From Oceanospirillum sp048265165 (GTDB lineage Bacteria; Pseudomonadota; Gammaproteobacteria; Pseudomonadales; Halomonadaceae), in assembly GCF_048265165.1 (NCBI RefSeq), contig NZ_JBLXCD010000006.1:1-64000 (forward strand): a stretch of DNA of 64,000 nt, in the 5' to 3' direction. A model generated the notes under the pieces. The model was not told the DNA's origin. It saw only the letters and a list, made by a program, of their open reading frames with translations, and made no database searches. Positions 32,852 to 41,815 of the stretch are shown in pieces (the stretch's first letter is position 1; every line of letters begins with the position of its first letter). Position numbers and translations under genes: made by a program.

Positions 32852-33034
32852 TCAGGTGGTTGCCTGATCATCTGGTGTTTTATGCTCTGCCAGAAAACTG
32901 CGTATAAAACGGCGAACTTCACGAGCAGCACTGGTGTCAAGTTCATCGCAAAGAGAAACAAAGGCATCCCTTTCCTGCTGATTGATACGGATAATCAGCT
33001 GACTGTCTTTTTTCTTCTTTTTTTCTGACGGCAT
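32852..33034 (-). CDS. Small ribbon-helix-helix-like protein (60 aa)
   Basis: The 60-residue protein has a basic tail (E-K-K-K-K-K), a short strand Q-L-I-I-R-I-N, then two predicted helices (Q-Q-E-R-D-A-F-V-S-L-C-D-E-L and S-A-A-R-E-V-R-R-F-I-R-S-F-L). That strand-helix-helix layout is the Arc/CopG/MetJ ribbon-helix-helix DNA-binding fold. A single-domain RHH protein of this size would dimerise. No toxin gene lies next to it, so it is not obviously an antitoxin. The ATG follows AGGCAGGACATCCCT. Confidence 0.65.
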   Translation of the reverse strand: MPSEKKKKKDSQLIIRINQQERDAFVSLCDELDTSAAREVRRFIRSFLAEHKTPDDQATT

Positions 33035-33323
33035 AGGGATGTCCTGCCTGCTTCTTTATTGAATATCTTAATGATATGCAATGTATATACAATAACAATA
33101 CATTTCTCCCGCATCCGGGTCAAATGACAGTTTTATGACATTGGGGTTTTCTATGGAGGTGTTGACCTGGGACAGGGATATGGCATCTGTTTAACAAAGG
33201 CAGTCCGGCAGCAGTTAGCACCGGGTAGTAGCACTGAAAAGTGATTCTGGGAGCGCTCAGAGAAAGTACGCGAAAGTAAGGTTTGCTCTCGCGTTGCGTT
33301 ACACCTTTATTTATTTGACGGAA

Positions 33324-33959
33324 TCAGATCTCCGTTTTCTCTTTAAATTCACACAGGTCTTCAATCAGGCAAGAGCCACAGCGTGGTTTGCGTGCTACGC
33401 AGGTGTAGCGCCCATGCAGAATAAGCCAGTGATGGATATCCAATTTGAACTCTTTGGGGACATGGCGCAGCAGTTTTTGCTCTACCTCATCGACATTTTT
33501 TCCTTTGGCGATACCCGTGCGATTCGATACCCGGAAAATGTGAGTATCCACTGCGATGGTGGGCTGACCAAAGGCGGTATTCAGCACAACATTGGCGGTT
33601 TTTCGGCCAACACCGGGCAATGCCTCTAGCTCCTTTCGGGTTTGAGGCACCTCGCCGTTGTGCTTGTCCAGCAGTATACGGCAGGTCTTAATAGTATTTT
33701 CAGCCTTACTGTTAAACAGGCCGATGGTTTTGATGTACTCCTTCAGGCCATCGACTCCCAAGTCGTAAATCGCCTGGGGTGTATTGGCTACCGGGTAAAG
33801 TTTAGCTGTAGCCTTGTTGACCCCGACATCTGTGGCCTGAGCGGAAAGCAGAACAGCAATTAAAAGCTCGAAGGGTGATGTGTAGTTTAGTTCTGTCGTT
33901 GGATGCGGGTTGTTATCCCGTAGGCGGGAAAAAATTTCGTAGCGTTTCTCGGCGTTCAT
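33324..33959 (-). CDS. nth: Endonuclease III (DNA glycosylase/AP lyase)
   Basis: Nth removes oxidised pyrimidines and cleaves abasic sites in base-excision repair. The 211-residue protein has the helix-hairpin-helix L-P-G-V-G-R-K-T-A-N with the catalytic Lys (~120), the catalytic Asp in V-D-T-H (~138) and the four-Cys [4Fe-4S] loop near the C-terminus (C187, C194, C197, C203). In many gammaproteobacteria nth follows rsxE directly; here it is about 10 kb away. Confidence 0.96.
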   Translation of the reverse strand: MNAEKRYEIFSRLRDNNPHPTTELNYTSPFELLIAVLLSAQATDVGVNKATAKLYPVANTPQAIYDLGVDGLKEYIKTIGLFNSKAENTIKTCRILLDKHNGEVPQTRKELEALPGVGRKTANVVLNTAFGQPTIAVDTHIFRVSNRTGIAKGKNVDEVEQKLLRHVPKEFKLDIHHWLILHGRYTCVARKPRCGSCLIEDLCEFKEKTEI

Positions 33960-34291
33960 AGTAACGACTGTTCTCGAAAAGAAATGGAATTTCTGAAAGC
34001 GTTGGGAGCATAGATGCCAGTAGGCCGTCGTTTGCAGCTCTTTGTTGTGCCGGTATTATTTCAGCTGCATCGGTTAAAGCCAAGGAGCAAGGGGTTGTCC
34101 TGATCATAAATAAGAGAGAGGTTCCTAAAATAGAATCGGGGTATTCAGCCTTAGTGTTATGTTGTAACATTTCAATTTTTGTTTTATAACGTCAGTCTTT
34201 TTAACAAGGTGTTCTGAGTGAATTGTCGGCTCAGGGACTAAATTTTATACTCTTGCTTGCTCGTTGGCTGGTAGCCTACAAAGGATGATTT
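33960..34291. other. Intergenic region nth/zrgA
   Basis: About 330 bases between divergent genes. Short minus-strand frames here have no ribosome site and no recognisable product. The right half contains the Zur box and promoter of the zinc operon; the remainder shows nothing I can name. Confidence 0.6.
34151..34190 (+). promoter_or_regulatory. Zur box overlapping a sigma-70 promoter
   Basis: The 23-mer at 34151-34173 matches the enterobacterial Zur consensus GAAATGTTATANTATAACATTTC at 17 of 22 defined positions, with the right half TAACATTTC complete. It covers a -35 box TTGTAA (34162-34167) set 17 bases from TATAAC (34185-34190). Zinc-loaded Zur would block this promoter. Confidence 0.75.
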
Positions 34292-35114
<823 letters not shown>

Positions 35115-35134
<20 letters not shown>

Positions 35135-35861
35135 GGTGATTATTGATCTTAAGCAGCTGAGTTTTGCCTGGCCCGATCAGGCAAAACCCGCTCTCAGTAT
35201 TGACGCTTTCCGGCTGAATGCCGGTGAGCGTCTCTTTGTTTATGGGCCAAGTGGCTGTGGTAAAAGTACACTGTTGTCCTTGCTGGCCGGTGTTGTTGTT
35301 CCGCAGAAGGGGCAGATCACCATTGCGGGCCAGCGGATCGAAGCGCTAAGTGCCGCTAAGCGGGATCACTTTCGGGCGGATCATATTGGTCTGGTGTTTC
35401 AGCAGTTCAACCTGTTGCCGTATCTGAACGTGCTGGATAACGTCACCCTGGCCTGTGATTTTTCTCACCAGCGAGTGGCGAATCTGAAGCAGGCTAAGGT
35501 CAGTGCGCTGGATGAGGCAAAACGTTTGCTGAGTAGGTTATTGTTGCCGGAGCCTCTCTGGACGACATCTGTGATGAATCTGAGTATCGGGCAGCAACAG
35601 CGTGTTGCAGTTGCACGGGCTTTGATCGGTGCACCGGATCTGATTATAGCGGATGAACCAACATCGGCCTTGGACAGAGAAAGCAGGGATCAGTTTTTGC
35701 AGTTATTGATGGCTGAAACAGAACAAAGCGGCAGCTCGCTGGTATTTGTTAGTCATGATGACAGTCTGAAATCTCACTTTGATCGTCATCTGCACCTGCC
35801 GACGCTGAACCAGGCGGTTAGCACCGTAGAACCGTCAGAGGTAGAAGGGACAAACAAATGA
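35115..35861 (+). CDS. ABC ATPase of zinc operon (MacB/LolD type)
   Basis: About 248 residues. Walker A is G-P-S-G-C-G-K-S, Q-loop V-F-Q-Q-F-N-L-L-P-Y, signature L-S-I-G-Q-Q-Q-R, Walker B L-I-I-A-D-E-P-T-S-A-L-D and H-loop V-S-H-D. It belongs to the MacB/LolD group that works with FtsX-like permeases as mechanotransmitters or lipid/metal handlers. It overlaps the end of zrgA by 20 bases. ATG 35115 is only just downstream of AAGGAG, so TTG 35124 is an alternative start. It ends overlapping the permease gene (ATGA). Confidence 0.87.
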
Positions 35862-37168
35862 GCCTGAATCTGAGAACTTTACTGCGCCTGTCGACCCGAA
35901 GCTTGCTTAACCGGCGCTTAACGGTTTTTCTGTCGGTGCTGACCATTGCGTTCAGTGTAGCATTACTGTTAACCGTTGAACGGGTGCGTACTGAAGCCCG
36001 AACCAGCTTTAACCAAACTATCTCAGGGACGGATCTGATCGTAGGCGCCCCCAGTGGGGATCTTCAGCTGTTGCTGTATTCTGTTTTTCAGCTGGGTAAC
36101 GCCAATGCCAATATGAGCTGGAAGGCGGCAGAGGAAATTGCTGCCATGCCTGAAGTGGAGTGGACGCTGCCACTGGCTTTGGGAGATTCCCATAAAGGGT
36201 TTCGCGTCATGGGTACCGATGCGACCTATTTTGATTACTATAAATATGGCCGAAAACAGTCACTGGCCTTTGCTTCCGGTAAGCGTTTTGATCAGCTTTA
36301 TCAGGCGGTAATTGGTGCCGAAGTTGCACAAAAGCTAGGCTATAAGGTTGGAGACCGGATGATTATCGCCCATGGTATGGGTAAGCATAGCTTTAAAGAA
36401 CACGATGATAAGCCCTTTACCCTGGTGGGCATATTGGAGCGTACGGGAACGCCGGTTGACCGGTCTGTGCTGGCCAGCCTTGAGAGTATTGAAGCGATTC
36501 ACGTTGGCTGGGGTAAGCCGGTACTGGGTGATATCCGCACCCGTTTTGCTGAAAAGCAGGGAGGGAATACTTCGCTGAATATGGAGCAGCTGCAACCTAA
36601 AGCCATTACGGCTCTGTTGGTAGGGGTGAAAAAGAAGACCCAATTGTTCAAAGTTCAGCGCCGTATCAATGAAGGTGGGCAGGGACTAAAAATGATCGGT
36701 GAGCCGTTACAAGCGGTGATGCCTGCGGTGGCCCTGCAACAACTCTGGAAGCTAGTTGGCGTTGCGGAGAATGCACTGCTCGTAGTAGCGGGTTTTGTGG
36801 TGATCAGTGGCCTGGTAGGACTGATGTCGGTAATTCTGACCGGGCTCAATGAGCGCCGCCGGGAGATCGCTATTCTGCGGGCTATTGGTGCAAGACCCAT
36901 GCAGGTGATGGTATTACTGGTTGCTGAGGCCTTTATTCTGACCCTGCTGGGCCTGCTGATAGGCGCTGGTGTTTTCTATCTGTTGCTGCTTATAGCTGCC
37001 CCTGCTGTTTATGATATCTGGGGTATCTGGCTGCCGGTCAGCGGCTTCAGTCTGACTGAATTGAAGCTCCTCTGCGTTATCGCTGTTGCGGGTTTACTGG
37101 TGGGGCTCTGGCCTGGATTGCGGGCTTACCGGATCTCTCTGGCTGAAGGTTTATCCGTCAGGCTTTAA
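35858..37168 (+). CDS. FtsX-like ABC permease of zinc operon
   Basis: A 436-residue membrane protein with the MacB/FtsX plan: one N-terminal helix (~20-40), a long periplasmic domain (~41-300) and three C-terminal helices. The FtsX motif lies in V-I-L-T-G-L-N-E-R-R-R-E-I-A-I-L-R-A-I-G-A. The periplasmic part includes S-G-T-D-L-I-V-G-A-P-S-G near its start and a His-bearing stretch H-G-M-G-K-H-S-F-K-E-H-D-D. With the preceding ATPase it forms one transporter. It probably cooperates with ZrgA in zinc acquisition or transfer, the mechanism being unproven. Confidence 0.87.
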   Translation: MSLNLRTLLRLSTRSLLNRRLTVFLSVLTIAFSVALLLTVERVRTEARTSFNQTISGTDLIVGAPSGDLQLLLYSVFQLGNANANMSWKAAEEIAAMPEVEWTLPLALGDSHKGFRVMGTDATYFDYYKYGRKQSLAFASGKRFDQLYQAVIGAEVAQKLGYKVGDRMIIAHGMGKHSFKEHDDKPFTLVGILERTGTPVDRSVLASLESIEAIHVGWGKPVLGDIRTRFAEKQGGNTSLNMEQLQPKAITALLVGVKKKTQLFKVQRRINEGGQGLKMIGEPLQAVMPAVALQQLWKLVGVAENALLVVAGFVVISGLVGLMSVILTGLNERRREIAILRAIGARPMQVMVLLVAEAFILTLLGLLIGAGVFYLLLLIAAPAVYDIWGIWLPVSGFSLTELKLLCVIAVAGLLVGLWPGLRAYRISLAEGLSVRL

Positions 37169-37269
37169 ATCACTTTTAATGTTGGCGGTAAGTTGCTAAG
37201 TAGTATTCTTGATAAGCGCTAAACAGGGTTGATATTATAGCCCGCTCATTGATTGGAAAGGGTTAACGT

Positions 37270-37881
37270 GTGAGACAGCTGAGTCAGAAGTGGGCGCAAA
37301 AGGTTACTGTGCTGGTTATGGTTGCATTGGGTTTGGGTATAGTTCCAGCCTGGGGCGCTCAGCCAGACGGTTTGGATCAGTTGTCTCCTTTAGTGCAATC
37401 CCGTTGGAATGAAGATGATCAGCTGTTGGATCTGAGCTGGGAAGATCTGATCCCAGAAGGTTTTCGGGCAGATGCGATTCTTGATCAGTATGACCCGGAA
37501 AAAATCGCTCAGTTGACCGATGACGACCCACTGATTATGGAGATCATGGAGAAGCTGCAGAAAGCATATCAGTCGGCTCCGGTTCTTGGTAAGTTGGACG
37601 GTATGCCGGTTCGCCTGGGTGGGTACATTGCTCCCCTGGAGATTACCCCTGAGGGGGTGACAGAGTTTCTGCTGGTTCCCTACTTCGGTGCCTGCATCCA
37701 TGTGCCGCCGCCGCCTTCTAACCAGATTATCTATGTGAAGACTGAGATTCCTATCGCGGAATCCTTACTGGAAGATGCGATCTGGGTGAGTGGTCGCTTA
37801 TCCATCGACTCCGCAGATACCGACCTCGCACTGGCAGGGTACACGCTTTATTCTGAGCATATCGTGCCTATCGAATATTAA
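37270..37881 (+). CDS. DUF3299 periplasmic protein of zinc operon
   Basis: A 203-residue exported protein with a signal peptide cleaved near P-A-W-G-A-Q (~30). The DUF3299 core carries V-R-L-G-G-Y-I-A-P-L-E, F-L-L-V-P-Y-F-G-A-C-I-H-V-P-P-P-P-S-N-Q and a C-terminal G-Y-T-L-Y. The single Cys and His in G-A-C-I-H-V-P could bind metal. DUF3299 proteins recur as the last gene of ZrgA/ABC operons, supporting a zinc role, but no biochemical function is known to me. The start is GTG 37270; no ATG fits the signal peptide. Confidence 0.83.
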   Translation: MRQLSQKWAQKVTVLVMVALGLGIVPAWGAQPDGLDQLSPLVQSRWNEDDQLLDLSWEDLIPEGFRADAILDQYDPEKIAQLTDDDPLIMEIMEKLQKAYQSAPVLGKLDGMPVRLGGYIAPLEITPEGVTEFLLVPYFGACIHVPPPPSNQIIYVKTEIPIAESLLEDAIWVSGRLSIDSADTDLALAGYTLYSEHIVPIEY

Positions 37882-37994
37882 GCTTCTGCTAATAGTGCTG
37901 GCTCAAAAGAAACGTTTTCAATTCTGACGCAAAACACCATGAACTGGTAATATCCTTGATAGCCTCATATAGTCAGAGTGGAATGGACTAAGGG

Positions 37995-38546
37995 ATGGAT
38001 AGGCCTATGCTGTGGCAACCGGTTATTGAATTTTGGTTTAAGGAGCTTTCACCGCAACAGTGGTGGATTAAAGATAACGCGTTGGATCAGATGATTAAAA
38101 CGCGTTTTGAAGCCACCCTGAATAAGGCGAAGGAGTATGGCTTAGCTGACTGGCGCTATCAGCCTCGCGGCAGATTGGCTGAGATTATTGTACTGGATCA
38201 GTTCTCGAGAAATATCTACCGGGATTCGCCGGAAGCCTTTGCTGTCGATGACAGAGCGGTTCAGCTAACGCTAGCTGCCATTGAAGCCGGAGATGACCGC
38301 TCACTTACTCGGCAGGAACGCTTGTTTGTCTACATGCCACTGATGCATAGTGAGGATCCGGAAATGCATGCCATTGCTATCGAGGTGTTCAGTGCTCTGG
38401 GATTGAAAGAAAACCTGGAATTTGAACGTAAGCATAAAGCTATCATTGATCGCTTTGGCCGCTACCCGCACCGAAATACCATTCTGGGACGGGAATCCAC
38501 CCCGGAGGAGCTTGAGTTTCTGAAGCAACCCGGCTCCTCATTCTGA
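37995..38546 (+). CDS. DUF924 family protein
   Basis: A 183-residue soluble helical protein. The text I-E-F-W-F-K-E-L-S-P-Q-Q-W-W, G-R-L-A-E-I-I-V-L-D-Q-F-S-R-N-I-Y-R and F-V-Y-M-P-L-M-H-S-E are signatures of DUF924, a widespread TPR-like fold of unknown function. The C-terminal P-H-R-N-x-I-L-G-R is also conserved. It is a single gene between the zinc operon and argP, with no clear functional link to either. Confidence 0.87.
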   Translation: MDRPMLWQPVIEFWFKELSPQQWWIKDNALDQMIKTRFEATLNKAKEYGLADWRYQPRGRLAEIIVLDQFSRNIYRDSPEAFAVDDRAVQLTLAAIEAGDDRSLTRQERLFVYMPLMHSEDPEMHAIAIEVFSALGLKENLEFERKHKAIIDRFGRYPHRNTILGRESTPEELEFLKQPGSSF

Positions 38547-38582
38547 CTGAGATTCAGCCGTTTACAGATCGCGGCGGATGTA

Positions 38583-39509
38583 TCAGGCTTCTACTTCTAT
38601 TGGTGTCAGGTGTTTTTCTGCGCCTTTAATTACCGCTTTCGTGAGTTGTTTCAGGCTTTCCGATTTCAGGTTCCACACATGCCAGTAAAGCGGCACATCG
38701 ATGGTTTGTCCCGATGCCAGTTCTGTCACCGTAGCGTTCTTCGGATCACTCAGATCAAGATAGGGCTGGCTCTGCTGATCCGGCACCATACCCCAGCCAA
38801 GGCCTAAATGGATCAGATGAAAGTAGGGGCCGGTGGCGGGTATTCTGTGTTTGGGGTAAAGCGCACCTTCCAGCCCGATATGACGCAGAAAGTGGTTTTG
38901 CAGCTCATCCTTATGGTTAAACTCCACCACGGGCGCTTCAGCCACGGCTGACTCGGTGATACCGTCAGGAAAATAGCGGGCGATATAGCCCGGTGTTGCC
39001 AGTGCCCGATAACGCATCACACCTAAAGGGAAGCAGTCGCAGCCCTGCATAGTCTGTGAGGAAGCACTCACACAGCCCAATACCTCACCGGTTCTCAGTA
39101 GATGATGGGTTTGCTCCTGATCATCAATCTTAATATCCAGTACCCATGGATGCTTATGAACTAAGGGTGCCAGAGCTTCTGGGAACCAGGTATCCAGACT
39201 GTCGGCGTTAACCGCCACTGGCATACGGCTGAAGCCTAGCTCTGTGGCTTGATTCAGGCTAAGGCTCAGCTCACCTTCCAGTAGTGATAGTTGATGGTAA
39301 AACTTCAGCACCCGTTGTCCCGTCGCCGTCAGTATCAGGGGGGTGCTGCGGATAATGACAGCTTGCCCCAGCTTCTCCTCCAGCTGCCGTATGCGCTGAG
39401 ATATGGCAGATTGGGTTACATGCAGGCGCTTGGCGGCTTTATCGAAGCTCTGTTCCTCAATCACCGCATGCAGGGCGCTGAGTTGTTTCGGGTCCAGAGA
39501 CAGGCTCAT
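38583..39509 (-). CDS. argP: LysR-type regulator ArgP (IciA)
   Basis: A 308-residue LysR-family regulator. The winged helix-turn-helix lies at residues 5-65 (F-D-K-A-A-K-R-L-H-V-T-Q-S-A-I-S-Q-R-I-R), followed by an effector domain. ArgP senses lysine/arginine and activates the exporter gene argO, which here is the divergent neighbour, making the assignment firm. The C-terminal half includes L-G-V-M-R-Y-R-A-L-A and L-G-L-G-W-G-M-V-P, both ArgP-like. The intergenic inverted repeat is a candidate binding site. Confidence 0.92.
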   Translation of the reverse strand: MSLSLDPKQLSALHAVIEEQSFDKAAKRLHVTQSAISQRIRQLEEKLGQAVIIRSTPLILTATGQRVLKFYHQLSLLEGELSLSLNQATELGFSRMPVAVNADSLDTWFPEALAPLVHKHPWVLDIKIDDQEQTHHLLRTGEVLGCVSASSQTMQGCDCFPLGVMRYRALATPGYIARYFPDGITESAVAEAPVVEFNHKDELQNHFLRHIGLEGALYPKHRIPATGPYFHLIHLGLGWGMVPDQQSQPYLDLSDPKNATVTELASGQTIDVPLYWHVWNLKSESLKQLTKAVIKGAEKHLTPIEVEA

Positions 39510-39562
39510 GGTGTTTCCTTTGCGAGTCTAAGCAGGCTGTTGTCAGTAAGATTAGATATTTT

Positions 39563-39584
39563 AATGATCAATTAAAATCATTAG
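39563..39584. promoter_or_regulatory. Inverted repeat, candidate ArgP operator
   Basis: TAATGAT (39563-39569) and ATCATTA (39578-39584) form a perfect dyad with an eight-base centre in AT-rich DNA between argP and argO, where a LysR regulator would bind. Confidence 0.45.
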
Positions 39585-39693
39585 TTTTACTTAATTATGG
39601 TGTAGGGGCAAGATGCACTTCATTGGTGGTGGGCTCAGACGTGTCCGTGACAGACCGCCCAGAGTTATCCTGTTTATTATTGTGGAGTGTGTG

Positions 39694-40323
39694 ATGAGTG
39701 CGGTAGCAAGTGTTTATCTATGGGCCCTGATTAAGGGATTGGGAACCAGTGCCGGTCTTATTATGGCGATCGGTGCGCAGAATGCTTTTGTCTTGACACA
39801 GGGGTTGAAGCGCCAGTACCACTGGCCGATTGCCGGTGTGTGTAGCTTTTTTGATGCGGTGCTAATTACTCTCGGTGTCGCCGGTATGGGTGCCCTGATT
39901 AGCCAGAATGAACTTTGGCTTAGTGCTGCCCGCTGGGGCGGCGCGGCCTTTCTGTTCTGGTACGGGTTTGGCGCGCTGCGCTCAGCATTAAAAGATCAGA
40001 GCCTTGAGGCAGATCGCCAAGGTGCAACCAGTCTGAAAAAGGCCCTGCTGACCACGCTTGCGGTGACCTTGCTGAATCCGCACGCTTACCTGGATACCGT
40101 GGTGTTGATCGGCAGTATCGGCGGCCAGTATCCGGAAGATGAGCGTTTCTGGTTTGCCTTTGGCGCAATCAGCTTCTCCTTTATCTGGTTCTTTGGTATC
40201 AGCCTTGGGGCACGCTGGCTGGCTCCCCTGTTTCAGAAACCGATCGCCTGGCGGGTGTTAGATGGCTTTGTTTGCCTTGTGATGTGGTCGATTGCAGCGA
40301 GCTTGGTGATTGCGGCGGTGTAA
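39694..40323 (+). CDS. argO: Arginine/lysine exporter ArgO (LysE family)
   Basis: A 209-residue inner-membrane protein with six predicted helices. The LysE/ArgO signature G-L-I-M-A-I-G-A-Q-N-A-F-V-L-T-Q-G is at the N-terminus, and A-V-T-L-L-N-P-H-A-Y-L-D-T-V is mid-protein. It exports basic amino acids and is activated by ArgP. ATG 39694 has GGAG at good spacing; upstream in-frame residues are not hydrophobic family sequence. Confidence 0.92.
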   Translation: MSAVASVYLWALIKGLGTSAGLIMAIGAQNAFVLTQGLKRQYHWPIAGVCSFFDAVLITLGVAGMGALISQNELWLSAARWGGAAFLFWYGFGALRSALKDQSLEADRQGATSLKKALLTTLAVTLLNPHAYLDTVVLIGSIGGQYPEDERFWFAFGAISFSFIWFFGISLGARWLAPLFQKPIAWRVLDGFVCLVMWSIAASLVIAAV

Positions 40324-40330
40324 ATGAAAA

Positions 40331-40356
40331 CGCCCTTAAGGCTAACCTTAAGGGCG
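40331..40356. terminator. Bidirectional terminator (argO/phosphoribosyltransferase)
   Basis: CGCCCTTAAGG and CCTTAAGGGCG form an 11-base-pair stem. A T run follows on the minus strand only, so it suits the minus-strand genes best. Confidence 0.78.
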
Positions 40357-40380
40357 CTTCGAGGGGAATAGGGTAGGGGG

Positions 40381-40578
40381 CTAGCCCTGAGCAGCAGCTT
40401 TATGCTGAGCCACTCGATCTTTGATGACCTTTTGATAAGAGACGGTTAATCGTTTCTTTTTCTGCCTTAGTGCATCTATTTCGGATCTCGTTAAGCGTTC
40501 TAAAGCCGACGAGATAAGAGGCTTCGTTGGCTGTGAAGGCTGAGGTGTGGATGCCGAAGAGTTTTTGGATTGAGTCAC
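40381..40578 (-). CDS. Possible overlapping small gene inside phosphoribosyltransferase 3' end
   Basis: A 65-codon frame starting at a GTG (40578) with GGAGG ten bases upstream, out of frame with the phosphoribosyltransferase gene and overlapping its last ~180 bases. The product is basic, with a Pro/Ser-rich start and a likely long helix (A-L-E-R-L-T-R-S-E-I-D-A-L-R-Q-K-K-K-R). It extends 19 bases past the host gene's stop. I recognise no family. The strong ribosome site and protein-like composition make it plausible, but it may be fortuitous. Confidence 0.4.
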   Translation of the reverse strand: MTQSKNSSASTPQPSQPTKPLISSALERLTRSEIDALRQKKKRLTVSYQKVIKDRVAQHKAAAQG

Positions 40579-41143
40579 TGTAGCGATCCTCCAGTAAACG
40601 AAGCTGTTTTTTAGGAGCCAGAAATTCTTTTGACCGACCTGCATTCACCAGCACGATTGTGCCCAGTACATTACCGCCACTGATCTGAATATAGTTTGCC
40701 AGTTCGGCTAATGTCCCACCCATATTGGTTACGTCATCAACCAGAACATAATTTTGACCGGGCTGGACTTGTCCTTCAAAGGAGGGGCGAGCGATCATTC
40801 TTTCCATAGGGTCAGCACCGGTGTGAAAAACACGTTCTTGCTGAACAATATCGTCTTCACTTGTACCTTCAAGTATCTCCGCACAAGTTAAGGATAACAT
40901 CAGGGGTAAGGCGTTGTCGCCTGTGGCCTCTTGAGCGTAGGGCGCGACATACAGACAGCCCGGCGGAAATTGCCCCTGCAGATTGAGCAGAAAATCAAAC
41001 GCCAGATCGTCGATCAGCTGAAAGGCAGAGTCAGCATCTCCAGCTTTTCCCTTCGGGTAAGCGGGGTGTTGTTTGATCGAGGAATCCTGTGTGAAGCAGT
41101 GAAAATGTCGGGCTGATTTTGGGAAGGGATAAACTCTGTCCAT
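40400..41143 (-). CDS. Phosphoribosyltransferase-domain protein
   Basis: A 247-residue protein with a type I phosphoribosyltransferase fold. The PRPP-binding loop is Y-V-L-V-D-D-V-T-N-M-G-G-T-L-A (~133-147), where two acidic residues precede the T-N-M-G-G-T turn. The N-terminal Y-P-F-P-K-S-A-R-H-F and later Y-V-A-P-Y-A-Q-E-A-T-G-D-N are recognisable but unassigned. The base or other substrate is unknown; it is not ComF or PyrE. The region from ~220 overlaps another frame (see 40381). The following M41-like gene lies upstream on the same strand. Confidence 0.75.
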   Translation of the reverse strand: MDRVYPFPKSARHFHCFTQDSSIKQHPAYPKGKAGDADSAFQLIDDLAFDFLLNLQGQFPPGCLYVAPYAQEATGDNALPLMLSLTCAEILEGTSEDDIVQQERVFHTGADPMERMIARPSFEGQVQPGQNYVLVDDVTNMGGTLAELANYIQISGGNVLGTIVLVNAGRSKEFLAPKKQLRLLEDRYSDSIQKLFGIHTSAFTANEASYLVGFRTLNEIRNRCTKAEKETINRLLSKGHQRSSGSA

Positions 41144-41188
41144 ACCGAATCCTTGGTGTGGGTTTACGTCCTAGTGTAGCGGCTTTTT

Positions 41189-41812
41189 TTATGTATTAAT
41201 CGACATTAAAGATCCCACTTCTTGACAGGATAAGGTCGTTTTTTGAGCTAGCTTTGCTGCAATAGTAAGAACTTGATTCATACAACCTTCCTGACAGATG
41301 CAATCTTTACATTCATCTCTTGCTTTGTTGTCCAAACAAGCAAATATGACATTGGTTGGCGTGGAATTTTTGAAGGCAGAGAATTTTTTATGTAATTGAG
41401 AGATAGGAAAGTTCATACACCTCTGAATTGCACGCATTGAATCATCCGCATCATATGATCCTTGATATCTTTTTGAGAAATTTTCTGTATTCAGATAAAT
41501 GTCTTCAGCTAGGTAACCTGCTTTAGATATCAGAGCTTGTTTCCAAAAGAAGTTAAATTCCTCATCTTCACAATCGAAATGATCTGGATCGGCCAATCGC
41601 TTCATTCCAAAAGGACTTTCCACCCGGTCGGAGCTAAATTTTAGTCCTTGTGATTTTTGTAAGCGGTGCTCTTTCTCAGCTTCAAAGTCGACCCAAACGC
41701 TATCAAATTCAATTCCAAGAGTCAGGCTCATTACAGCATGTGCTGCTTCGTGAATGAGTTTGCACTGGTCTTCAGTTGAAAAACTTTCGATAAGAAACGG
41801 CTGATCCATCAT
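41189..41812 (-). CDS. Stand-alone M41 (FtsH-type) peptidase-domain protein
   Basis: A 207-residue protein with the zincin motif H-E-A-A-H (21-25) followed by A-V. The arrangement further on, K-A-G-Y-L-A-E-D-I-Y-L then S-Y-D-A-D-D-S-M-R-A-I (Asp 121-124 region), mirrors FtsH, where G-G-R-A-A-E-E is followed by the third zinc ligand Asp. There is no AAA+ ATPase domain and no membrane helix, so it is a peptidase domain alone. A cluster of four Cys (C-x2-C-x-C-x3-C near 168-177) could bind a second metal. Base composition is clearly AT-richer than the neighbours. It follows the DUF2252 gene after three bases; an operon is likely. Confidence 0.65.
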   Translation of the reverse strand: MMDQPFLIESFSTEDQCKLIHEAAHAVMSLTLGIEFDSVWVDFEAEKEHRLQKSQGLKFSSDRVESPFGMKRLADPDHFDCEDEEFNFFWKQALISKAGYLAEDIYLNTENFSKRYQGSYDADDSMRAIQRCMNFPISQLHKKFSAFKNSTPTNVIFACLDNKARDECKDCICQEGCMNQVLTIAAKLAQKTTLSCQEVGSLMSINT

Positions 41813-41815
41813 TTA

